Origin: Pseudomonas sp. PDNC002
GTDB taxonomy: Bacteria; Pseudomonadota; Gammaproteobacteria; Pseudomonadales; Pseudomonadaceae
Assembly (NCBI RefSeq): GCF_016919445.1
Contig: NZ_CP070356.1
Location: forward strand, 5,893,502 to 5,957,501
Direction: 5' to 3'
DNA length: 64,000 nucleotides
In this document: positions 1 through 6,310 of the stretch, one piece after another
How positions within the stretch are numbered: the stretch's first letter is position 1
Layout of the letters: the number at the start of each line of letters is the position of its first letter
The notes under the pieces: generated by a model
Told to the model about the DNA's origin: nothing
Databases searched by the model: none
The model's input: the letters and a program-made list of their open reading frames with translations, nothing else
Position numbers and translations under genes: made by a program

Positions 1-2
1 GC

Positions 3-95
3 AAAGCCGTGGTGAAAGGCGAGGCCGAAGTGATGGCGCCCGCTGAGAAACTCAACATCGAACTGCCTGTCCTGCCGCCGATCACCATCGGCTGA
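3..95 (+). CDS. phaJ1: (R)-specific enoyl-CoA hydratase PhaJ1, C-terminal fragment
   Basis: Only the last 30 codons are present; the gene begins before the window. The visible end runs GEAEVMAPAEKLNIELP and finishes LPPITIG. This matches my memory of the C-terminus of P. aeruginosa PhaJ1 (PA3302), a MaoC/hot-dog enzyme that hydrates trans-2-enoyl-CoA to (R)-3-hydroxyacyl-CoA and so links beta-oxidation to polyhydroxyalkanoate synthesis. The catalytic Asp/His region lies outside the window and cannot be checked. The identity rests on the tail alone, but the downstream order (efflux genes, alkB, rapA, stress protein, nbdA) agrees with the PA3302 neighbourhood. Confidence 0.7.
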   Translation, partial: KAVVKGEAEVMAPAEKLNIELPVLPPITIG

Positions 96-237
96 CGGAC
101 GCTCCGGGGCCGGCCATCCGGCCCCGGAAACTTGTATACAGTTTCCCGCTCGACTACCCTGCCCCCGTCACCTCATATCCATCCGGGATAACCGAAGGCT
201 TCGTGCCCGAAACCCCTCACCGGGAATCGGAGCCGCC

Positions 238-1416
238 ATGGACCTTCGACTGCTATTGCTATCGCTCTGCACCTTCGCCGCGGGCCTCGCCGAGGCCATT
301 CTTACCGGCATCCTGCCCTCGCTCGCCGCCGACCTGCACGTCTCCCTCAGCCTCGCCGGCCAGCTCACCAGCCTGTTTTCCCTGAGTTTCGCCATCGCCG
401 CGCCGCTGCTCGGCTGGCTGACCCGTGGCGCCGATTGCCGACGGCTGCTGGTGATCACCCTGCTCGTATTCGCCGCATTCAACGCTGGCGCAGCGCTGAG
501 CCCTGGCTACACCACGCTGCTGTTGATGCGCATCGGCATGGCCGCCTGCTGCGGGCTGCTGATCATGCAGGCCAGCCTGCTGGCGGTGGAGCTGGCGCCG
601 CCGGCCCAGCGCGGGCGCGCCATCGGCCTGATCTTCATGGGCATCAGCGGTTCGCTGGTGTTCGGCGTACCGGCCGGCGTGCTGGTCAACGACTGGTTCG
701 GCTGGCGCTGGATCTTCGCCGCCATCGCCCTCTACTCGCTGCCCCTGGCCGCCCTGCTGCTGATCGCCCTGCCCCGCCGCGCGCTGGACAGCCCGGCCAA
801 TGGCGCGGCCTACAAACGTCAACTGCGCAGCCCGGCGCTGAACCTGGCGCAACTGGTGTCGATCCTCCTGTTGGGCGGGCACTTCACCCTGTTCGCCTAC
901 ATCACGCCGTGGTTCCAGCAGGTCGCCGGGATCACCGACAGCCAGGGCATCGCCCTCACCCTGCTGCTGATCGGCCTCGCGGCCATCGGTGGCGGTTACC
1001 TGGGCGGCTGGCTGAGCGACCACCTCGGCCATCGCCGTGCACTGGTCGTGGTGCCGGTGTCGTTCGCCCTGGCGATGACGGCGATCCCGCTGAGCCTCGG
1101 GCATCCCTGGCTGTTGCTGGTGGCGCTGATGGTCTGGAGCACCATCAGCTGGATGATTTCGCCAGCGGTGCAGAGCTACCTGCTGGCCAGCGATCCCGCC
1201 AGCGGCAGCGCGGGCGTGGCGCTGAACACCTCGGCCATGCACCTGGGCGTGGCCCTCGGCGCGGCGCTGGGTGGCGCGGTGATCAGCCTGGCGGGCATCG
1301 CCTGGACGCCCTGGGTCGGCATCGGCCTGGTGGCGGTATCGGTGCTGTGCGCGGCGCTGTCCTGCTGGTTCGCACGCGAACCGCAGGCAGCGGGGTTCAG
1401 TGCGCCTTCACGGTGA
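238..1416 (+). CDS. MFS transporter, DHA1-like drug or metabolite exporter
   Basis: A 392-residue protein of about twelve hydrophobic segments with no cleavable signal. Motif-A-like loops stand at about residues 59-70 (GWLTRGADCRR) and 256-268 (GGWLSDHLGHRR), the usual places after TM2 and TM8 of major facilitator proteins. Length and composition fit the AraJ/YdhP-type exporters of the DHA1 family. The ATG at 238 has a GGAG-like ribosome site shortly upstream. Its 3' end overlaps the convergent HlyD-type adaptor gene by 20 bp. The substrate cannot be read from sequence; arabinose, drug or purine export are all known in relatives. Confidence 0.85.
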   Translation: MDLRLLLLSLCTFAAGLAEAILTGILPSLAADLHVSLSLAGQLTSLFSLSFAIAAPLLGWLTRGADCRRLLVITLLVFAAFNAGAALSPGYTTLLLMRIGMAACCGLLIMQASLLAVELAPPAQRGRAIGLIFMGISGSLVFGVPAGVLVNDWFGWRWIFAAIALYSLPLAALLLIALPRRALDSPANGAAYKRQLRSPALNLAQLVSILLLGGHFTLFAYITPWFQQVAGITDSQGIALTLLLIGLAAIGGGYLGGWLSDHLGHRRALVVVPVSFALAMTAIPLSLGHPWLLLVALMVWSTISWMISPAVQSYLLASDPASGSAGVALNTSAMHLGVALGAALGGAVISLAGIAWTPWVGIGLVAVSVLCAALSCWFAREPQAAGFSAPSR

Positions 1417-2254
1417 CGCTGGCGGTCATCCCGGCGCTCAGGTGTACGCCGTCGGGCAACTTGTCCAGGCGGATGCGCACCGGGATGCGTTGGGCCAGGC
1501 GCACCCAGTTGAAGGTCGGTTCGACGTTGGCCAGCAATTGGCTGTCGGGCGTCGTGTTGCGGTCGGTGATGCCGCTGCTGATGCTTTCCACGGTGCCGTC
1601 GATGGGCGTGTCGCCACTCATCAGGACTACCTGGGCATGCTGGCCGACGCGGATGCCGGGCAGCTTGGTTTCCTCGAAATAGGCGGTGACGTAGAAGGAC
1701 TTCTGGTCCACCAGCGCCATCACCGGCTGGCCGGCCTGGGCGTAGTTGCCCTGGGCCAGGCGCAGGTTGGTCACCTGGCCGTCACGCGGGGCGCGCATTT
1801 CGCTGCGGGTCAGATTCAGTTGCGCCAGGCGCACCTGGGCCTGCGCCTCGTCGTACTCGCTCTTGGCGATGGCGGCGTTGATCTGCGCGGTTTCCTTGTC
1901 CTCGGCGCTGATCGCGGCGATGCCCAGTTTGCTGCGCCGCGATGCCTCGCTCACACGCAGCAGGTACTGCTGGTGGCGGGTCTCGGCCACGGCCTTGGCC
2001 TGCTCCAGGTTGGCGGCGTAGCGCTCGTGGTCGATGCGCATGATCAGGTCGCCGGCCTTGACCTGCTGGTTGTCCTGCACGGCCAGGTCGGTCACCCAGC
2101 CGGACACGTCCGGCGAGATCACCACCACATCGGCGCGCACCCGCGCATCGCGGGTCCACGGCGACAGCATGTAGTAGCGCCAGAGCCAGGTGCCGGCCAG
2201 TATCGCGGCGGCGACCAGGATCAGGGTAATGGCTACGCGAAGGTATCCGCGCAT
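1397..2254 (-). CDS. HlyD/EmrA-type membrane fusion protein of an efflux pump (AaeA-like)
   Basis: A 285-residue periplasmic adaptor. Residues about 7-27 are a single N-terminal membrane anchor; residues about 44-75 (PDVSGWVTDLAVQDNQQVKA) are the first half of a biotinyl-lipoyl-like domain; a helical hairpin follows to about 150, then the second lipoyl half and a beta-barrel. I chose the ATG at 2254 rather than the codon nine residues upstream because GAGAGGAG stands 7 nt before it. It is the last gene of a reverse-strand operon FUSC - DUF1656 - HlyD, the same content as E. coli aaeXAB (p-hydroxybenzoic acid efflux). It would link the inner-membrane component to the periplasm or an outer-membrane channel. 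Substrate unknown. Confidence 0.88.
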   Translation of the reverse strand: MRGYLRVAITLILVAAAILAGTWLWRYYMLSPWTRDARVRADVVVISPDVSGWVTDLAVQDNQQVKAGDLIMRIDHERYAANLEQAKAVAETRHQQYLLRVSEASRRSKLGIAAISAEDKETAQINAAIAKSEYDEAQAQVRLAQLNLTRSEMRAPRDGQVTNLRLAQGNYAQAGQPVMALVDQKSFYVTAYFEETKLPGIRVGQHAQVVLMSGDTPIDGTVESISSGITDRNTTPDSQLLANVEPTFNWVRLAQRIPVRIRLDKLPDGVHLSAGMTASVTVKAH

Positions 2255-2267
2255 ACAGCGTCTCCTC

Positions 2268-2477
2268 TCAAGGTGTTCCACTCAGCGCCCAGGTGATGCC
2301 GCACAGGATCAGCACGAACAGGGCACAGTCGAACAAGGCTTCATGCCAGATCCAGCGCCCGAATGGCGTGGTCTGCAGCAGCAAGCGCAGGACCAGGGTC
2401 AGCCCCAGCGCCAGCAACGCATAGATGAACAGCGGGCCGATGTAGATGCCGCCCCAGGCGAACTCATGCAGTCCCAT
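2268..2477 (-). CDS. DUF1656 small membrane protein (AaeX-like)
   Basis: A 69-residue protein with two hydrophobic helices, starting MGLHEFAWGGIYIGPLF. It is typical of DUF1656/AaeX, the small partner that nearly always lies between the FUSC permease and the HlyD adaptor. The ATG at 2477 has GGAGGAG a few bases upstream and lies inside the last codons of the FUSC gene (14-bp overlap), so the two are probably translationally coupled. The role of the family is not established; it may assist assembly of the pump. Confidence 0.85.
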   Translation of the reverse strand: MGLHEFAWGGIYIGPLFIYALLALGLTLVLRLLLQTTPFGRWIWHEALFDCALFVLILCGITWALSGTP

Positions 2478-4452
2478 GGGGCTCCTCCAGGCGGCACCAC
2501 TGGCGCCAGGTGTGGCGCAGTTGCGCCAGCGCGGCACGGGCCAGGCGGTTGGGTTCGTTATCGCCCTGCAGATCGCGGGCGAGCGCCTCTTCCAGCGCTG
2601 GGCACAATGTCTCCAGGCGCTGCTCGCGCCCAGCCCCGGGGCCTTTCTCCAGCACGCCGGCAAGTGCGCCGAGGAACACGTCGCGGCGCTTGCGCAATTG
2701 GCCCTGGGCACCGTTGAGGCAGGCGCGCAGGTGGATCAGTTCGTTACCCAGGTCCAACGCCAGCAGGCCGTCCTGCCAGCGCCGCTGCTCCGTCCTGGGC
2801 AGCAGCGTGTAGTGCCGCGCCAGGCGAATCAGGCGGTCGGCCATACGCCCGCCGAACCAGTTTTCCGCCTCGGCCAGCGGCCGCCGCGTCAGGCGCCCGA
2901 GATCTTCGCAGGTGGCCTGGATCAGTCGGCGGTTGAGCCAGTTGGCCGGCAGCGTCAACAGGCGGAACACCAGCACCGCGAAGCCCACGCCGATGACGAT
3001 ACCCTGGGCGGAGTTGAGCAGATTGGCGAGGTCGTACTTCATCACGTTGCTGGGCGCCACCAGGGTGATGAAGTGGATCGAGAACGAGGTGGCGGTACCC
3101 GCCAGGGCCGGCGTCGCCATCCCCAGCGCGGCGAAGAACAGCGGCACGCCCAGCGCCACGCAGAGCAACGGGAAACCGTTCCATTGCGGCAGCAGCCACT
3201 GGCTGACGATGGCCGCCGCGGGAATTGCATAGAGGATGCCGCGCAGGAAGCCCAGGCCGATGGCGACGGCATTGTCGCGATTGGCGAACAGGCTGCAGAT
3301 CACCGCCGCCAGCAGCATGCCGCCGGTTGCCGCGGGCCACGCGGTGGCCATCCAGAACGCCGACATGCCCAGCAGCGCGAGGGCGCTGCGCGAACCGTAG
3401 AACAGCGCCATCAGCCAATCGCGATGCCAGGACAGGGTGCCGGTGGCGACGTCGTCGACGCGCCCATCCGATACCGCCTGCATGGTCCGCTCCGAGCCGA
3501 GCGCCTTGAGCAGCAGCAGCGCGCAACGGGTCAGGCAGTAGCGCAGGTCGTTGGAATAGCTCTCGTCCAGCCCCGCCAGTTGCAACCGCTCCTGCAGCGA
3601 GCGCATGGCCTCGACCTGCGGGTCCTCCAGCACGGCGCGCAGCTCATCGATCCAGGGTTGCAGACGTGCGCGATCCTCGGCGTCCAGTACGCTGCGCTGG
3701 CGTGCCACGCCGCGTGCGGTGCGCAGCAGGCTGAGCAGGTCGCGGGAGAGAATCCGCAACGCCCGCGAACGCATGCGCCCGCGATAGCCTTCGAACCAGG
3801 CGTGGTCGCGCTGCACGTCGACTTCCACGATCTTGCCCAGCGCCAGCAGCAGGCCCTTGATTTCCCGCGCGTCGGCGTCGATCTCGCTGCGCGCGGCGCG
3901 CATCCCGCTGAGCCAGGTGGCGCGGGCCTGCTTGTCGAGGTTGGCCTCGACCCGGCGCGGCCAGAGGATGGCACTGACCGCGGAGGCGCAGAGAATCCCC
4001 AGGCAGATTTCCGTACTGCGCGCCACCGCCTGGTCGAAGACGTCCAGCGGGTGCGAAATCGCCGGCAGCCCGATGATCGCCACGGTGTAGCCCGACAGCA
4101 CGAAAGCATACGAAACATGGTTGCGAAGGCTGGTCGAGGCCGCCGTACAGAGGCCAAGCCACAGCGAGATGACCAGCAGGAACAGCCAGGGCGTCTGGGC
4201 GAAGAGCGCGATGAACACCACCGACATGGCGGTTCCGAACAAGGTGCCGATCAGGCGGAACAGCCCCTTCGCGACGACCATGCCCGACAGTGGCTGGGAC
4301 ACGATGAACACGGTCATCAGCGCCCACTGCGGCTGTTCCAGGTCGAAACGAAAGGCGCACCAGAGCGCCAGGCCGCCGGCCAGGAGGGTCTTGATCGCGA
4401 ATTTCAGCGCCAGCGTATCCGGCGCGAGGAATGCCTGTAGCGTAGGTCGCAC
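2464..4452 (-). CDS. FUSC family (fusaric acid resistance / AaeB-like) inner-membrane efflux protein
   Basis: A 662-residue protein with two clusters of hydrophobic helices (about 15-160 and 350-480) separated by a long cytoplasmic helical region, the layout of FUSC/AaeB/YccS proteins. The N-terminal stretch (KFAIKTLLAGGLALWCAFRF, then QPQWALMTVFIVSQP) is a family hallmark. It heads the three-gene operon with DUF1656 and the HlyD adaptor and is presumably the energised permease for aromatic acids or similar weak acids. A promoter with a SlyA-type palindrome sits 75-100 bp upstream, so a MarR-family repressor probably controls the operon; no such regulator gene lies nearby in the window. Confidence 0.88.
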   Translation of the reverse strand: MRPTLQAFLAPDTLALKFAIKTLLAGGLALWCAFRFDLEQPQWALMTVFIVSQPLSGMVVAKGLFRLIGTLFGTAMSVVFIALFAQTPWLFLLVISLWLGLCTAASTSLRNHVSYAFVLSGYTVAIIGLPAISHPLDVFDQAVARSTEICLGILCASAVSAILWPRRVEANLDKQARATWLSGMRAARSEIDADAREIKGLLLALGKIVEVDVQRDHAWFEGYRGRMRSRALRILSRDLLSLLRTARGVARQRSVLDAEDRARLQPWIDELRAVLEDPQVEAMRSLQERLQLAGLDESYSNDLRYCLTRCALLLLKALGSERTMQAVSDGRVDDVATGTLSWHRDWLMALFYGSRSALALLGMSAFWMATAWPAATGGMLLAAVICSLFANRDNAVAIGLGFLRGILYAIPAAAIVSQWLLPQWNGFPLLCVALGVPLFFAALGMATPALAGTATSFSIHFITLVAPSNVMKYDLANLLNSAQGIVIGVGFAVLVFRLLTLPANWLNRRLIQATCEDLGRLTRRPLAEAENWFGGRMADRLIRLARHYTLLPRTEQRRWQDGLLALDLGNELIHLRACLNGAQGQLRKRRDVFLGALAGVLEKGPGAGREQRLETLCPALEEALARDLQGDNEPNRLARAALAQLRHTWRQWCRLEEPHGTA

Positions 4453-4525
4453 GCGGTCTCTCGAAAGGGTCCGGGTCTATCGGGTAAAGATAGCCGGCAA
4501 CGGGATGACTGGATTGTTGTCGATA

Positions 4526-4554
4526 ATATTATTAGCAAGCTAACAATATGTCAT
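4526..4554 (-). promoter_or_regulatory. Promoter of the FUSC efflux operon
   Basis: On the reverse strand ATGACA (4554-4549) and TAATAT (4531-4526) are separated by exactly 17 bp, a fair sigma-70 promoter. The predicted start is near 4519, about 67 nt before the FUSC ATG at 4452. The spacer and -10 box are covered by the palindromic operator at 4528-4547. Confidence 0.6.
4528..4547. promoter_or_regulatory. SlyA/MarR-family operator palindrome
   Basis: The 20-bp sequence ATTATTAGCAAGCTAACAAT is an inverted repeat with one mismatch per arm. Its core TTAGCAAGCTAA (4532-4543) is identical to the published SlyA consensus of enteric bacteria. It sits between the -35 and -10 of the efflux-operon promoter, where bound protein would block RNA polymerase. 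MarR-type repressors that release in response to aromatic acids commonly control AaeXAB-like pumps; that link is inference. Confidence 0.65.
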
Positions 4555-4570
4555 CCCGACTTTCGTCGAG

Positions 4571-4601
4571 GCAAAAAAAAACGGGCGACCTAAGTCGCCC
4601 G
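4571..4601 (-). terminator. Rho-independent terminator after ccoM
   Basis: Stem CGGGCGAC / GTCGCCCG (4582-4589 with 4594-4601) with a 4-nt loop. On the reverse strand it is followed by nine U residues. It ends the ccoM transcript 34 bp after the stop codon and separates it from the efflux operon. Confidence 0.88.
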
Positions 4602-4634
4602 AAGTGCCTTGCGTGCTCTGTGTATCTGTAGGAA

Positions 4635-4745
4635 TCAGCTTTTCTTGTTGCTGTCCTTCCAGATGAAAATTCCGACCCCACCGAAGAAAACAACCATCAG
4701 TCCGACGGTAAGGATGCCTGCTAGAACCACTTCGTCGATGAACAT
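4635..4745 (-). CDS. ccoM: cbb3-type cytochrome c oxidase small subunit CcoM
   Basis: A 36-residue single-pass membrane protein beginning MFIDEVVLAGILTVGLMVV and ending with FIWKDSNKKS. It has one hydrophobic helix (about 6-29) and a short basic C-terminal tail. This closely resembles CcoM, the small subunit described in the P. stutzeri cbb3 oxidase, which lies away from the ccoNOQP operon and aids stability of the complex. AGGAGG stands 9 nt before the ATG. An ANR box and -10 lie upstream and a strong terminator downstream, so it is a complete monocistronic unit. It is too short for normal ORF cut-offs and easily missed. Confidence 0.85.
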   Translation of the reverse strand: MFIDEVVLAGILTVGLMVVFFGGVGIFIWKDSNKKS

Positions 4746-4780
4746 GATGCTGGCCTCCTGTTGCCTACATCGTCTGGGGA

Positions 4781-4828
4781 TGTGTGCAGATTACCGGTGG
4801 CCGGGCGGGGCAATTTGACCTGGATCAA
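4781..4828 (-). promoter_or_regulatory. ANR/FNR-dependent promoter of ccoM
   Basis: On the reverse strand TTGATCCAGGTCAA (4828-4815) fits the ANR/FNR pattern TTGAT-N4-ATCAA with one mismatch. A -10 box TAATCT lies at 4793-4788, giving a start near 4781. The box centre is then about 41 bp upstream of the start, the standard class II activator position. This predicts induction of ccoM at low oxygen, as expected for a cbb3 subunit. A weaker second palindrome (CTGAC GCAG GTCAA) lies at 4865-4878. Confidence 0.8.
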
Positions 4829-4960
4829 TGGTCGACAAGGCGCTTTCCGGGGAGGGCCGGAGCACTGACGCAGGTCAAGTTTCGGAGGGGGTCGGGTGCG
4901 GCGGGAAGCCGCGCAGAGCGGGGTTTTGCGGGTAAAACGGGCGTCTGAATGTGAAGAAGC

Positions 4961-5122
4961 TCAGCGCTTCTTCGGCTTGTTCTTGCCCTTCTTGCGCGAC
5001 TTGGCCAGCGGCAGCGCCTGCTCGAAGGCCTTGCGCACGTCCTGCAGGCGCTTTTCGTGCACGTCGTGGATGCGCTTGTCGCGCTCGGCGGTGAAGTCGA
5101 TCAGCTTGTCGTCGTTGCTCAT
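4961..5122 (-). CDS. Conserved small hypothetical protein, lysine-rich
   Basis: A 53-residue, highly charged, helix-prone protein starting MSNDDKLIDFTAERDKRIHD and ending in a basic tail (KSRKKGKNKPKKR). There is no membrane segment or signal peptide. Its ATG overlaps the alkB stop codon (ATGA), so it is translated with alkB from one mRNA. The basic tail suggests nucleic-acid or ribosome contact, but no function is known to me. Confidence 0.7.
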   Translation of the reverse strand: MSNDDKLIDFTAERDKRIHDVHEKRLQDVRKAFEQALPLAKSRKKGKNKPKKR

Positions 5123-5718
5123 GGCAGGGCATGCACCAGGCGGAAAGTCAGATTCAGTCGGGGCGCGACCGGGCGGCGCGTCTTGGCGACCTGATGTTGC
5201 CAATAATGCTGTGTCGCGCCGGACATGACCAGCAGCGAACCGCCAGACAGCTCGATGGAATGTTCGATTGTGTTTCGTCCCTTGCGCCGCAGGTCGAAGC
5301 GCCGCGTGCCGCCCAGGTTCAGGGACGCCACCACCGGGTTGCGCCCCAGTTCGGGCTCGTCGTCGCTGTGCCAGCCCATGGAGTCCTGGCCGTCGCGGTA
5401 GTAGTTGAGCAGCACGCCGTTGAAGCGCTGTCCCGCCGTCTCTTCGACGCGGGCACGGATATCGGCCAGCAGCGGCGTCCAGGGCAGCGGCGCGTGGGTC
5501 AGGCCGGAATAGGTATAGAAGGCCTCGGGATCGCCGTACCAGTTGACCAGGCGCGGCACCGGGTAGTCGCGCCCATGCAGGTGCACGACCGGTCGTTCCC
5601 AGGGCGTCTCGGCCAGCAAGTGCTCCAGCCAACGCTCGGCCAGCCCCGGCTCGCACCAGTCGGGTATCAGGCGCAGCTGGGCATCAGGCAGCAGGATGGG
5701 GGCGTCGTCGAACAGCAT
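5119..5718 (-). CDS. alkB: Alpha-ketoglutarate-dependent DNA/RNA repair dioxygenase, AlkB family
   Basis: A 199-residue Fe(II)/2-oxoglutarate oxygenase. The iron ligands appear as H117-x-D119 (WHSDDEPEL) and H175 (HYWQHQV), and the 2-oxoglutarate-binding arginines as R187 and R193 (PRLNLTFR). The pattern is closer to the ALKBH2/3-like bacterial branch than to E. coli AlkB. It removes methyl groups from 1-methyladenine and 3-methylcytosine by oxidative demethylation. It is translationally coupled to the small basic gene that follows. No Ada box is apparent upstream. Confidence 0.92.
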   Translation of the reverse strand: MLFDDAPILLPDAQLRLIPDWCEPGLAERWLEHLLAETPWERPVVHLHGRDYPVPRLVNWYGDPEAFYTYSGLTHAPLPWTPLLADIRARVEETAGQRFNGVLLNYYRDGQDSMGWHSDDEPELGRNPVVASLNLGGTRRFDLRRKGRNTIEHSIELSGGSLLVMSGATQHYWQHQVAKTRRPVAPRLNLTFRLVHALP

Positions 5719-5772
5719 CGGAGGCTCGGGGTGATCAGCACAATGGTGAGTTTACCGCGCCGGACCAGCCCG

Positions 5773-6078
5773 TCAGACCTCGACATCGATCCACAACCCC
5801 TTGCGCGGCGCGGCCTGTAACTCGTCGCCCAGTTCCTCGACTTCCTCCAGCTCCTCCAGCGCCTCGCCCTCCGGCGTGCCATCGGCCAATTGGCGGCGTT
5901 TGCGGCGGCGCTGGTATTCCTCCTTCAACGCCTGCTCGTCGGGGCGACGCTCCAGCTCCACGCCGGCATTTCCCGCGCTGGGAGCAGGCGGGGTCACCGG
6001 GGCGACATCGGGTCGCGGCCTGGGCACGTCCTGCTGGGCAGTGACGGGTGTCAGACTGGGTGGGACAAGCGGCAGCAT
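5773..6078 (-). CDS. Hypothetical protein, proline-rich N-terminus and acidic C-terminus
   Basis: A 101-residue protein. The first 35 residues are rich in Pro, Val and Thr; a charged helical stretch with RRRKRR follows (about 57-62) and then an acidic run (EALEELEEVEELGDE). No signal peptide, membrane helix or recognised domain. AGGAG stands 8 nt before the ATG. Homologues sit beside rapA in other Pseudomonas genomes and, from memory, are sometimes labelled aspartate-semialdehyde dehydrogenase, which this sequence does not support. Confidence 0.6.
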   Translation of the reverse strand: MLPLVPPSLTPVTAQQDVPRPRPDVAPVTPPAPSAGNAGVELERRPDEQALKEEYQRRRKRRQLADGTPEGEALEELEEVEELGDELQAAPRKGLWIDVEV

Positions 6079-6310
6079 CCGGATGCTCCTACGGGAAGCA
6101 CAGTGGGAAGTCCTCTGGTCAGGCTATCGGCGGGATCGCTAGAGACTTGAGCCCGCCTCGCTACACTTTCTTCGATTCGCGATGAATCTGCCGTGAAACC
6201 CGGCACCTGCCGGCGGCCCCAGCGACATTTCGGACGACCGGAGGCGTCGATCGCCATCGCTGAACGCTGCGCGTTCCGGTACCATAGCCGGCTTTTTTTG
6301 GGAGGTGTCC

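Noticed and set aside
2446-4440. Forward frame of 664 codons opposite the FUSC gene
   Set aside because: Shadow of the FUSC gene; low-complexity Gln/Arg/Ala composition and no ribosome site.
4865-4878. Second ANR box upstream of ccoM
   Set aside because: Only a partial match (CTGAC-N4-GTCAA) and too far from the mapped -10 to act as the main site; noted as weak.
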